Source: Thiotrichales bacterium (GTDB lineage Bacteria > Pseudomonadota > Gammaproteobacteria > J044). From it: a DNA stretch of 13,481 nt. The notes beneath the pieces were generated by a model. The model was not told the origin of the DNA and searched no databases. It was given only the letters and a program-made list of their open reading frames with translations. The stretch is from assembly GCA_024762895.1 (NCBI GenBank), contig JANTGN010000059.1:1-13481 (forward strand), given 5' to 3'. The number at the start of each line of letters is the position of its first letter. Within the stretch, counting starts at the first letter, position 1. Below are positions 1 to 7,345 of the stretch, piece after piece. A program made the translations under genes and the position numbers.

Positions 1-421
1 CTCGAACGCTCTCAGATCCATGGTCTTTTCCTGGATCATGCACGGTACATTAATAACTGGGGCCTTGATGATAGTTTAGCCAGTCAGATAGTGGGAGCCT
101 GCCATATCGACAAGGGCAGAGAGCCGCTCTATGAACCGGCCCGACAGTCAGTCTCTGGGAGCGTAGGATACCCCTATTTCTACATTGGGTTTTTTCAGAA
201 ATCGGGGTATCCAAGACGCCCTGAGGATTTCCGAGTTATTGCTGCATGATGATCAGATTCTGATTCATTAGGCCGTTTGCTGGATGCTTAGAGAGATCGG
301 TTAACAGGGCCTCGGTGTTGAAAAGTCGTTTTTAAAACTACGCCGTCAGCACATGCCGCGCACCATGTTATGTTATGCCACAGAGCATTTTCCAGACGCT
401 GAAAGAAGGGCCTGTCTTTAA
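1..421 (+). pseudogene. Decayed AlkD-like DNA alkylation repair protein, 3' part
   Basis: Intact relatives are HEAT-like-repeat DNA glycosylases that remove alkylated bases (DNA_alkylation/AlkD family). The first frame (from base 1 to about 150) reads a segment with YINNWGLDDS, which matches the family's YINNWDLVD-S motif including the conserved Trp and the second Asp, followed by QIVG and LYEPAR (usually LYELAR). The reading then shifts to the second frame at about 145-155 and continues with STLGF, DALRISELLLHDD, AVCWMLREIG and MPRTMLCYA. These match the family's ELLLHD, KAVGWMLREIGK and MPRTMLRYAIE blocks, and the frame ends at TAA 419-421. In-frame stops lie at 164-166, 269-271 and 302-304. 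The segment that normally carries the LWERRIAI catalytic Arg is destroyed by the first of these stops. The gene starts upstream of the window; about 140 codons are visible. I see no way to make a functional product, so I call it an old pseudogene. The family assignment is from motif memory, not a search. Confidence 0.85.
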
Positions 422-511
422 TACAGGATTTGATATTCTACGCACCATGGCAGCCTGTTGGGACATGCCTTGAGTATCGCCTTGATTCCCTGTGTTATGT
501 CCCTGGGCTCA

Positions 512-520
512 TGCTACAAT
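512..520 (+). promoter_or_regulatory. Extended -10 promoter element for aroC
   Basis: TGCTACAAT matches the extended -10 consensus TGnTATAAT with one mismatch. No good -35 lies 16-18 bases upstream, which is usual for extended -10 promoters. Transcription would begin around 526-528, at or within a base or two of the aroC ATG. No Shine-Dalgarno precedes that ATG, so the message may be leaderless. Confidence 0.55.
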
Positions 521-527
521 CGCGCCC

Positions 528-1631
528 ATGTCAGGAAACAGCTTTGGAAAACTCTTTACGGTGACCTCCTTTGGGGAGAGTCATGGCCCCGCCATTGGTT
601 GCATAGTCGATGGTTGTCCTCCTGGTCTGTCGCTGAGTGAAGCAGATCTACAGATCGACCTGGATCGTCGGCGTCCGGGTACCAGCCGTCATACCACACA
701 ACGACGTGAGCCTGACCAGGTCCAGATCTTATCGGGAGTGTTTGAGGGTAAGACCACGGGTACCCCGATCGGGCTCATTATCCAGAACACGGATCAGCGT
801 TCCAAGGACTATGGCAAAATCATGGAAACCTTTCGGCCCGGTCATGCGGATTATACGTATTATAAAAAATATGGAATTCGTGATTATCGCGGTGGCGGTC
901 GTTCCTCTGCCCGTGAGACGGCCATGCGTGTCGCCGCCGGTGGTATCGCCAAGAAATATCTAAAAGAGCATTTTGGCCTGCGCATTCGTGGGTACCTGTC
1001 TCAGTTGGGGCCGATCAGCCTGGAGTTGAAGGACTGGGAGGCCGTTGACAATAATCCCTTTTTTTGCCCGGACCCCGATAAGGTTACTGAGCTAGAGCGC
1101 TATATGGATGCATTGCGTAAGGAAGGCGACTCCATTGGTGCTCGTGTGAATGTTCGGGCCGAAGCTGTACCGGTGGGCTGGGGCGAACCGATCTTTGATC
1201 GTCTGGATGCCGATATCGCGCATGCCATGATGAGTATCAATGCCGTCAAAGGCGTCGAGATCGGCGCCGGCTTTGATTGCGTCGAGCAAAAGGGGACCCT
1301 GCATCGTGATGAGATGACGCCACAGGGCTATCTCAGCAATCATGCCGGCGGCGTCCTGGGTGGAATATCCAGTGGCCAGGATATTGAGGTCAGCATTGCC
1401 CTTAAACCAACTTCAAGCCTGCGCCTGCCCGGTCGGAGCATTGATATTAACGGGCAGCCGACCGAGGTCATCACCGAGGGCCGGCATGATCCCTGCGTGG
1501 GTATTCGCGCGACCCCCATTGCTGAGGCCATGCTCGCCATCGTGCTCATGGATCATATGCTCAGACACCGCGCACAGAATGCCGATGTACGAGTTGATCT
1601 GGGCGATATTCCGGCCTCCGTGCAGGAATAA
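528..1631 (+). CDS. aroC: Chorismate synthase
   Basis: Catalyses the last step of the shikimate pathway, converting 5-enolpyruvylshikimate-3-phosphate to chorismate with reduced FMN, in the cytoplasm. The product is 367 aa, close to the usual 360 or so. All three family signatures are visible: GESHGPAIGCIVDGCP near residue 17 with His19, RGGGRSSARETAMR near 120, and RHDPCVGIRATP near 320. His106 in the RPGHADYTYY block corresponds to the second catalytic His of the family. I chose ATG 528 because the protein then starts MSGNSFGKLFTVTSFGESHG like its relatives. The upstream in-frame ATG at 492 would add 12 unrelated residues and would lie upstream of the apparent promoter. No SD is seen before 528, and the extended -10 at 512-520 suggests leaderless translation. 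A following MFS gene is a known arrangement, for example in Pseudomonas. Confidence 0.97.
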   Translation: MSGNSFGKLFTVTSFGESHGPAIGCIVDGCPPGLSLSEADLQIDLDRRRPGTSRHTTQRREPDQVQILSGVFEGKTTGTPIGLIIQNTDQRSKDYGKIMETFRPGHADYTYYKKYGIRDYRGGGRSSARETAMRVAAGGIAKKYLKEHFGLRIRGYLSQLGPISLELKDWEAVDNNPFFCPDPDKVTELERYMDALRKEGDSIGARVNVRAEAVPVGWGEPIFDRLDADIAHAMMSINAVKGVEIGAGFDCVEQKGTLHRDEMTPQGYLSNHAGGVLGGISSGQDIEVSIALKPTSSLRLPGRSIDINGQPTEVITEGRHDPCVGIRATPIAEAMLAIVLMDHMLRHRAQNADVRVDLGDIPASVQE

Positions 1632-1740
1632 CAGCCAGATGACCGAGTGGGTATCCCGGGACCTGTTCCGCAGGGTCCAGAGGGTATTACCTCGATCCTA
1701 CCTATGTGCCTCTCCCGCTTAAGTACGTAGCAAAGTCCTG
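1632..1740. other. Spacer between aroC and the MFS gene
   Basis: The 109 bases contain no convincing promoter or terminator. A 5-bp dyad (GGACC 1659-1663 / GGTCC 1674-1678) lacks a following T-run. One frame stays open from about 1643 to a TGA at 1739-1741 that overlaps the next ATG (TGATG). Its end reads YYLDPTYVPLPLKYVAKS, but there is no start codon and I do not recognise it. Confidence 0.4.
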
Positions 1741-2877
1741 ATGCCCTCAGTTCTCTACCTTCGACTCTCCGGTTTTTATTTATTCTATTTTGCAAGCCTG
1801 GGTGCCCTGGTACCGTTCTGGAGCCTGTATCTGGATACTCTGGGTTTCAGCAAGGTTGAAATCGGTCAGTTAATCGCCTTTCTCATGGCGCCAAAAATCT
1901 TTGCCCCCTATCTCTGGGGCTGGTTTGCAGATCATAGTCAGCAACGTATCAGTGTGATTCGCTTTGCCTCTCTGGGGGCGGCCATCACCTTTGCCGGAAC
2001 CCTCTGGGTGACCGGGTATCTGCCCCTGGCCCTGGTGACCGGCCTGTTTGGATTTTTCTGGCATGCAGCGCTACCTCAGTTCGAAGCGGTGACCATGGAT
2101 CATCTGGGTGACGAGGTCCATCACTACAGCCGAATACGTGTATGGGGATCGATTGGATTCATTGCCGTGGTGATGGCGTTACCCTGGATGCTTGAGGGTC
2201 GGGACATTCTGTATCTGCCCCATCTGGTGCTGGTGTTACTGGTGCTGATCTTTGTCACTACGCTGGGCATGAAAGACTTTCCCAGGGGTGACCTGGAGGG
2301 CCCGGTTCCCGTCACCACCGTGTTACGACGGGTGGACGTACTGGCCTTGTTGATAGTCAGTTTTCTGCAACTCGTGAGCCATGGTCCCTATTACACCTTC
2401 TTTACGATCTATCTTCAGGACCATGGTTATTCGCTGGGGCTGGCCGGACAGCTCTGGGCCCTGGGTGTTGGTGCCGAGGTCGTACTGTTTCTTTTTATGC
2501 ATCGTTTGCTGGGGCGATTTAATGCCAGCCGGCTGTTACAGGCGAGTATCCTGATCACGGTATTTAGATGGGCCTTAATCGCCTTTTTCCCGGATCATCT
2601 TGTGATTCTGTTGTTAGCGCAGTTGATGCATGCAGGCAGTTACGGACTGTTCCATGCCTCGGCCATCCACATGGTTTACGGTATGTTTCCCGGCCGTTTG
2701 CAGGGACGAGGGCAGGCCCTTTATGCCAGTTTCAGTTTTGGTCTTGGTGGCGCGATCGGTGCCTTTTACAGTGGCTATGCCTGGGAGTCCTGGGGGGCAA
2801 GCTGGAGTTTTGGTGTGGCGGCCATGATTTCTTTACTGGCATTTGTTATTGCCCTTGCAGGTCTGAGGAGGGCTTGA
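1741..2877 (+). CDS. HcaT-like major facilitator superfamily transporter
   Basis: Predicted inner-membrane secondary transporter of 378 aa with about 11-12 hydrophobic segments, starting with the FYLFYFASLGALVPFWSLYL helix. The N-terminal PFWSLYLDTLGFS pattern and the central RIRVWGSIGFI block resemble the HcaT/LacY-like MFS_1_like group, which includes E. coli HcaT. The same kind of transporter lies next to aroC in Pseudomonas, so linkage to aromatic metabolism is plausible, but the substrate cannot be read from the sequence. The ATG at 1741 has no clear SD. It overlaps a TGA (TGATG), so either coupling or weak initiation is possible. The 3' end runs 32 bases into the convergent LysR gene, and no terminator is seen between them. 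Confidence 0.88.
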   Translation: MPSVLYLRLSGFYLFYFASLGALVPFWSLYLDTLGFSKVEIGQLIAFLMAPKIFAPYLWGWFADHSQQRISVIRFASLGAAITFAGTLWVTGYLPLALVTGLFGFFWHAALPQFEAVTMDHLGDEVHHYSRIRVWGSIGFIAVVMALPWMLEGRDILYLPHLVLVLLVLIFVTTLGMKDFPRGDLEGPVPVTTVLRRVDVLALLIVSFLQLVSHGPYYTFFTIYLQDHGYSLGLAGQLWALGVGAEVVLFLFMHRLLGRFNASRLLQASILITVFRWALIAFFPDHLVILLLAQLMHAGSYGLFHASAIHMVYGMFPGRLQGRGQALYASFSFGLGGAIGAFYSGYAWESWGASWSFGVAAMISLLAFVIALAGLRRA

Positions 2878-3730
2878 GTGTATGGGCAAAGGCCTTTGCA
2901 GCATTGGACAGTACCCGTGACTGGTGGGTGACCATACCTAGTCGTCGGTAAAGCCGAAGATGCGGGACTTGAAGCCTCACCAGGTCGTCTGAACACATGG
3001 TTTCTGGCAGGATGCTCCAGCCTAATCCAATGCTGACCATCATACGGATGGTTTCCAGATAATTGGTCTCCAACGCAATCTTAAGTTCCAGAGCCTGGTC
3101 GCTGAAGACCTGCTGGATGATGTTTCGCGTAAAGGTACCTGTACCGGGCAAAATGACCGCATGCTGGCTCAAATGCTCCAGGCTGATTCCTTCCTGTTTG
3201 GCCAGTTCATGTTCGGTGGCGGCCACGGGTAATAGTGGGTCGTCCCATACCTGAGTACAGATGAGCTCAGATGAGGGGCTTGAAGGCAGGGTTACGACCG
3301 CCAGTTCCAGATCGCCGCTGGACACCATGGCGCAAGCCCTTTCGCTGTCCATGAAATGCAGGTCCAGATCCACCTCCTTATAGTGACGGGTGAAGGTCTT
3401 AAGAAACGGGGGCAGGCGATGCAGGCCTATATGATGACTGGTTCCGATTCTTAATCGACCCTTTACCGTACCCGACAGATTGGCGATCTGTCGTCGACTA
3501 TTCTCGACGTCTTCGAGGATTTTTCTTGCGCCTGGAAGCAGGGCCCTGCCGGCCTCGGTCAGGGACACCTTACGACCTATACGATCGAACAGTCGCGTAT
3601 CGAGTTCCTGCTCCAGGGCAGCAATACGTTTACTGACTGCGGGTTGTGTCAGGTAAAGCTTTTCCGCCGCAAGCGAGAATGACCCCTGTTCGGCTACCTG
3701 TAAGAAGGCCTGCAGGCCGGCAATTTCCAT
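2846..3730 (-). CDS. LysR-type transcriptional regulator, divergent from leuC
   Basis: A 294-aa LTTR. The N-terminal winged helix-turn-helix spans residues 1-60 with the family pattern FLQVAEQGSFSLAAEKLYLTQPAVSKRI and then LFDRIGRKVSLTEAG. The rest is a periplasmic-binding-protein-like effector domain, with GRLRIGTSHHIG starting near residue 91. It is transcribed away from leuC across a 110-bp region that holds two inverted repeats. A LysR gene divergent from leuCDB is a recurring arrangement (Pseudomonas has it), so it most likely controls the leu operon and itself; the effector is unknown but may be a leucine-pathway intermediate. The start is fixed by the HTH. The only upstream purine run on the minus strand, GAGGG, is about 13 bases away and weak. 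The C-terminus overlaps the convergent MFS gene by 32 bases. Confidence 0.93.
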   Translation of the reverse strand: MEIAGLQAFLQVAEQGSFSLAAEKLYLTQPAVSKRIAALEQELDTRLFDRIGRKVSLTEAGRALLPGARKILEDVENSRRQIANLSGTVKGRLRIGTSHHIGLHRLPPFLKTFTRHYKEVDLDLHFMDSERACAMVSSGDLELAVVTLPSSPSSELICTQVWDDPLLPVAATEHELAKQEGISLEHLSQHAVILPGTGTFTRNIIQQVFSDQALELKIALETNYLETIRMMVSIGLGWSILPETMCSDDLVRLQVPHLRLYRRLGMVTHQSRVLSNAAKAFAHTLKPSSDLQGQ

Positions 3731-3750
3731 TCGTTCTCATACCCTCAAGT

Positions 3751-3785
3751 ATTCCAGTATGGAATTTATATCATAAAAAATATGA
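3751..3785. promoter_or_regulatory. Paired LysR-type operator between lysR and leuC
   Basis: Two perfect inverted repeats have the same 5-5-5 form: ATTCC-N5-GGAAT at 3751-3765 and TCATA-N5-TATGA at 3771-3785. Their centres are 20 bp apart, about two helical turns. The first fits the LTTR T-N11-A box (TTCC-N5-GGAA). Relative to the predicted leuC start at about 3823, the centres fall at -65 and -45, as expected for the recognition and activation half-sites of LysR regulators. On the minus strand a possible -10 (TATAAA, complement of 3765-3770) abuts the first repeat, which would allow autorepression of lysR. Confidence 0.65.
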
Positions 3786-3787
3786 AT

Positions 3788-3816
3788 TTGTTTTATTTGA
3801 TGTTCGAACCTAGAAT
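3788..3816 (+). promoter_or_regulatory. leuC operon promoter
   Basis: TTGTTT (3788-3793) and TAGAAT (3811-3816) are separated by exactly 17 bases, giving a start near 3823. The -35 begins two bases after the second inverted repeat, so a bound LysR tetramer could touch RNA polymerase. The weak -35 fits an activator-dependent promoter. The leader is about 18 bases long and contains a strong SD, AGGAGG (3827-3832), eight bases before the ATG. Confidence 0.6.
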
Positions 3817-3840
3817 TTAAAGCAACAGGAGGAATGATTT

Positions 3841-5265
3841 ATGTCGGCCAAGACCTTATATGACAAGTTGTGGGATGATCATGTCGTGCGTACCGAAAAT
3901 GATGGTACCTCCCTGATCTATATCGACCGTCATCTCGTGCATGAAGTCACCTCTCCACAGGCCTTTGAGGGACTGAGGATTGCGGGCAGGCAGCCATGGC
4001 GCACGGGATCTGTTCTGGCTGTGCCGGATCATAATGTACCGACCACGGATCGGACTGCCGGGATTGCCGATCCGGTTTCCCGTCTGCAGGTGGAGACCCT
4101 GGATCAGAATTGTCGCGATTTTCACCTGACCGAATTCCCAATGTCCGATATACGTCAGGGGATTGTGCATGTCATTGGTCCTGAGCAGGGGGCAACCCTG
4201 CCTGGTATGACGGTGGTCTGTGGAGATTCACATACCTCGACCCATGGCGCTTTTGGGGCACTGGCATTTGGGATCGGTACCTCCGAGGTCGAACATGTAC
4301 TCGCTACTCAGTGCCTGATCCAGAAGAAGATGAAGAACATGCTGATCTCGGTGGATGGCAAGGTCGGCGCGGGTGTAACAGCAAAGGATATCGTACTGGC
4401 CATTATCGGCGAGATCGGCACGGCAGGTGGTACCGGTTATGCTATTGAGTTTGGTGGTGAGGCCATCCGTGATCTGTCGATGGAAGGCCGAATGACGGTC
4501 TGTAATATGGCCATCGAGGCCGGCGCGCGCGCTGGCATGATCGCGGTCGATGACACCACCATTGATTACGTCAAGGGTCGACCCTTCGCCCCCAGGGATG
4601 GCCACTGGAACCAGGCAGTATCAGCCTGGAGTGCCCTGAAGAGTGATGAGGGTGCAGAGTTTGATCTGGTTGTCAGGCTTGATGCGCATAGTATCCAGCC
4701 TCAGGTTACCTGGGGTACTTCGCCAGAGATGGTCATCCCCATCGATGCTCGAGTACCAGACCCCGCTGATGAGCCTGATTCCGTCAAGGCCTCCGGCATA
4801 CATCGTGCCCTCGATTATATGGGGCTCCAGGCGGGCATGCCGATCAATGAGGTGTCTATCGACAAGGCCTTTATCGGCTCATGCACCAACTCGCGAATCG
4901 AGGATCTGCGAGAGGCCGCGTCTGTTGTGCGCGGACATCAGCTTGCAGACAATGTGAAGCTTGCACTCGTTGTTCCTGGCTCCGGTCTGGTAAAAGAACA
5001 GGCAGAGCGCGAGGGACTGGACAAAATCTTTACCGAAGCCGGTTTTGAATGGCGCGAACCGGGTTGCTCCATGTGTCTGGCCATGAACGCCGATCGACTG
5101 GAACCGGGCGAGCGGTGTGCCTCGACTTCGAACCGGAATTTCGAGGGGCGTCAGGGGAAGGGAGGCCGTACCCATCTGGTCAGTCCCGCCATGGCGGCCG
5201 CGGCTGCAATAGCGGGTCATTTTGTTGATGCCCGTACACTTGTAGAGAAGGAGAATACCCAGTGA
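3841..5265 (+). CDS. leuC: 3-isopropylmalate dehydratase large subunit
   Basis: Large subunit of isopropylmalate isomerase, which interconverts 2- and 3-isopropylmalate in leucine synthesis as a heterodimer with LeuD. The protein is 474 aa, near the 466 of E. coli. It is an aconitase-type 4Fe-4S enzyme: the three cluster cysteines are Cys348 in FIGSCTNSRIEDLR and Cys409/Cys412 in GCSMCLAMN. The early block VTSPQAFEGLR and the GDSHTSTHGAFGALAFGIGTSEVEHVLATQ segment (by eye) are also typical. The start has an excellent SD (AGGAGG, eight bases upstream). It is the first gene of the leu operon; its TGA overlaps the GTG of the next small gene (GTGA), which implies translational coupling. Confidence 0.97.
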   Translation: MSAKTLYDKLWDDHVVRTENDGTSLIYIDRHLVHEVTSPQAFEGLRIAGRQPWRTGSVLAVPDHNVPTTDRTAGIADPVSRLQVETLDQNCRDFHLTEFPMSDIRQGIVHVIGPEQGATLPGMTVVCGDSHTSTHGAFGALAFGIGTSEVEHVLATQCLIQKKMKNMLISVDGKVGAGVTAKDIVLAIIGEIGTAGGTGYAIEFGGEAIRDLSMEGRMTVCNMAIEAGARAGMIAVDDTTIDYVKGRPFAPRDGHWNQAVSAWSALKSDEGAEFDLVVRLDAHSIQPQVTWGTSPEMVIPIDARVPDPADEPDSVKASGIHRALDYMGLQAGMPINEVSIDKAFIGSCTNSRIEDLREAASVVRGHQLADNVKLALVVPGSGLVKEQAEREGLDKIFTEAGFEWREPGCSMCLAMNADRLEPGERCASTSNRNFEGRQGKGGRTHLVSPAMAAAAAIAGHFVDARTLVEKENTQ

Positions 5266-5510
5266 GATATTTCATCATCGTAATGCTGGTGGTAGGCCTG
5301 AACTCATTTGCCCATGCCGAGAGCCAGTTTGAGCAGACCATGAATAATGTCGGTGCCAGTATGGATCGCGCCGCCAATAAAACCGGTAAGGCGCTGGAAT
5401 CAGCTGCGAGCAAGACGGAGAAAGGTCTGACCAGGGCAGGTAAAAAGACGGGAAACTGGTTTGAACGAACCGGTCAGGCGATTAGCGATTTTTTCAGTGG
5501 TGCTGAATAA
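5262..5510 (+). CDS. Small exported protein of five 11-residue repeats (unknown function)
   Basis: I do not recognise this 82-aa protein. It starts at GTG 5262 inside the leuC stop (GTGA overlap), with AGAAGGAG (5245-5252) as SD. Residues 1-19 look like a Sec signal peptide (hydrophobic FIIVMLVVGL core, cleavage after AHA-19). There is no lipobox cysteine, so a free periplasmic protein is expected. Residues 28-82 split exactly into five 11-residue units at 28-38, 39-49, 50-60, 61-71 and 72-82, for instance NKTGKALESAA and SKTEKGLTRAG. KT recurs at positions 2-3 of the central units, and Gly/Ala and charged residues alternate, as in amphipathic 11/3 helices that lie on membranes. Trp66, Phe67, Phe77 and Phe78 give a hydrophobic C-terminal end. 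A role in leucine synthesis is unlikely because that pathway is cytoplasmic. An entericidin-like small envelope protein is a distant alternative. Confidence 0.85.
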   Translation: MRYFIIVMLVVGLNSFAHAESQFEQTMNNVGASMDRAANKTGKALESAASKTEKGLTRAGKKTGNWFERTGQAISDFFSGAE

Positions 5511-5528
5511 GGACGGGCAGGATTTACT

Positions 5529-6173
5529 ATGATGCAGGCATTTACCGTACTGAATGGTTTGGTGGTCCCATTGGATCGTTCCAATGTGGATACCGATGCG
5601 ATCATTCCCAAGCAATATCTGAAGTCTGTCAAGCGTACCGGCTTTGGCCCCAACATGTTCGATGACTGGCGTTATCTGGAACCGGGTGAGCCGGGTATGG
5701 ATCACTCCAAGCGTACGCCGAATCCGGATTTTGTCGTCAACCAGCCGCGTTATAAGGGGGCCGAGATTCTGCTGGCCCGTGATAACTTTGGTTGTGGTTC
5801 CTCGCGTGAACATGCGGTCTGGGCCCTGACGGATTATGGAATCCGTGCTGTCATCGCGCCCAGTTTTGCCGATATCTTTTTTAACAACAGCTTCAAGAAT
5901 GGGCTATTGCCCATTGCCCTGGATGAAGCGATCGTGGACCAGTTGTTTCGGGAAGTTGAGGCGCAGGAAGGCTATCGACTGGCCATCGATCTGGAGGCCC
6001 AGACGATCACGACTCCATCCGGGGGCGTGATTGACTTTGAGGTCGATGAGTTTCGTAAATATTGTCTGCTGAATGGCCTGGATGATATAGGCCTGACCTT
6101 AAAGCATGCGGATGAGATCCGTGCCTATGAAGAACGTCGTCGACAGGAGGCACCCTGGCTATTCCAGGAGTAG
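5529..6173 (+). CDS. leuD: 3-isopropylmalate dehydratase small subunit
   Basis: Small (swivel-domain) partner of LeuC in isopropylmalate isomerase. The product is 214 aa, slightly longer than the 201 of E. coli. Diagnostic blocks are GLVVPLDRSNVDTDAIIPKQYLKSV near residue 10, NFGCGSSREHAVWALTDYG at residues 86-104, IAPSFADIFFNNSFKNGLLP, and NGLDDIGLTLKHADEI near the end. Two tandem ATGs exist (5529, 5532). AGGA at 5518-5521 lies seven bases before the first, so I take the first. The gene lies 18 bases after the small repeat protein and is clearly in the same transcript. Confidence 0.96.
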   Translation: MMQAFTVLNGLVVPLDRSNVDTDAIIPKQYLKSVKRTGFGPNMFDDWRYLEPGEPGMDHSKRTPNPDFVVNQPRYKGAEILLARDNFGCGSSREHAVWALTDYGIRAVIAPSFADIFFNNSFKNGLLPIALDEAIVDQLFREVEAQEGYRLAIDLEAQTITTPSGGVIDFEVDEFRKYCLLNGLDDIGLTLKHADEIRAYEERRRQEAPWLFQE

Positions 6174-6231
6174 GCCTCGTAACAGATCACAGTTAGTTTA
6201 ATTTTGATTATGAGTTATTCAAGAGGTTTTC

Positions 6232-7317
6232 ATGTCCAGTAAGATTCTGATACTTCCCGGTGACGGCATCGGCCCAGAGATAGTTGCCGAGGCAAAAAAG
6301 GTACTTGAAACCCTCCGGTCTGATTTTGGTCTGCAGATTGAGACCGAGGAAGGGGCGATTGGTGGGGCTGGCTATGATGCAGCCGGTCACCCTCTGCCCG
6401 ATGCCACATTGGCCCTTGCCGGGGCAGCCGATTCTGTTTTACTGGGTGCGGTGGGTGGGCCCCAATATGACGGTCTACCACGAGAGCTACGTCCCGAAAG
6501 AGGCCTGCTGGGTATACGCTCGGAACTGGATCTGTTTTCGAATCTACGCCCCGCTATTTTGTATGAGCAACTCGCAGATGCATCGACCCTGAGACCAGAG
6601 GTGGTTGCCGGTCTGGATATTATGATTGTGCGTGAACTGACCGGGGGTATTTACTTTGGTCAGCCGCGGGGTATCGAGAACCTGGATAGTGGTGAGCGTC
6701 GCGGTTTTAACACCCTTGAATATAAAGAGTCTGAAATAGAACGGATTGCCCGTTCGGCCTTCGAGATCGCGATGAAGCGTGATAAGCGACTGTGCTCGGT
6801 CGACAAGGCGAATGTGCTCGAGGTCTCGGAGCTATGGCGCGAGGTGGTGATCCGTGTAGGTGCTGAGTATCCCGAAGTGGAGCTTAGCCATATGTATGTC
6901 GATAATGCGGCTATGCAACTGGTTCGTGCCCCCAAACAGTTTGATGTGATGGTTACGAAAAATATGTTTGGTGATATTCTTTCCGATGCGGCGGCCATGC
7001 TGACGGGCTCGATTGGGATGCTGCCTTCGGCCTCTCTGAATGCTCAGAACTATGGCATGTACGAACCCATACACGGTTCGGCGCCGGACATCGCGGGGCA
7101 GGGCGTGGCCAATCCACTGGCAACTATCCTTTCTGTCGCCATGATGCTGCGTTATAGCCTGAATGAGCCCCAGATGGCCGAACGTATTGAACAGGCCGTC
7201 AGCGATGTACTGGATAAGGGACTACGAACCCCGGATATCTATTCCGAAGGGATGCAAAAGGCCGGAACCGCCGACATGGGTGATGCCGTTGTCGAGGCCT
7301 TAAGAGCCAAGTCCTGA
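6232..7317 (+). CDS. leuB: 3-isopropylmalate dehydrogenase
   Basis: NAD-dependent oxidative decarboxylation of 3-isopropylmalate to 2-oxoisocaproate, in the cytoplasm. The 361-aa length is normal for the family. Visible features are the N-terminal ILPGDGIGPEIV, the substrate-binding RGLLGIRSELDLFSNLRP stretch, the catalytic region VDKANVLEVSELWR, and the signature NMFGDILSDAAAMLTGSIGMLPSASL with its metal-binding Asp residues, then EPIHGSAPDIAGQGVANP. The ATG at 6232 is preceded by AAGAGG. It is separated from leuD by 58 bases with no terminator, so leuC-orf-leuD-leuB form one unit. No leuA is in this window; in many gammaproteobacteria it lies elsewhere. Confidence 0.97.
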   Translation: MSSKILILPGDGIGPEIVAEAKKVLETLRSDFGLQIETEEGAIGGAGYDAAGHPLPDATLALAGAADSVLLGAVGGPQYDGLPRELRPERGLLGIRSELDLFSNLRPAILYEQLADASTLRPEVVAGLDIMIVRELTGGIYFGQPRGIENLDSGERRGFNTLEYKESEIERIARSAFEIAMKRDKRLCSVDKANVLEVSELWREVVIRVGAEYPEVELSHMYVDNAAMQLVRAPKQFDVMVTKNMFGDILSDAAAMLTGSIGMLPSASLNAQNYGMYEPIHGSAPDIAGQGVANPLATILSVAMMLRYSLNEPQMAERIEQAVSDVLDKGLRTPDIYSEGMQKAGTADMGDAVVEALRAKS

Positions 7318-7345
7318 TTGAGTGAATTTTAAAGGCAGAAGATTA

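Noticed and set aside
492..530. Longer aroC from ATG 492
   Set aside because: The added residues are not family-like and include the apparent -10 element; the conserved start is MSGNSFGKLF at 528.
1659..1678. Dyad GGACC/GGTCC after aroC as a terminator
   Set aside because: The stem is only 5 bp and no T-run follows.
5262..5510. Entericidin (EcnA/EcnB) assignment for the small leuC-leuD gene
   Set aside because: There is no lipobox cysteine, and the protein is longer than the roughly 45-residue entericidins; the resemblance is limited to small size and Gly/Ala/Lys richness.
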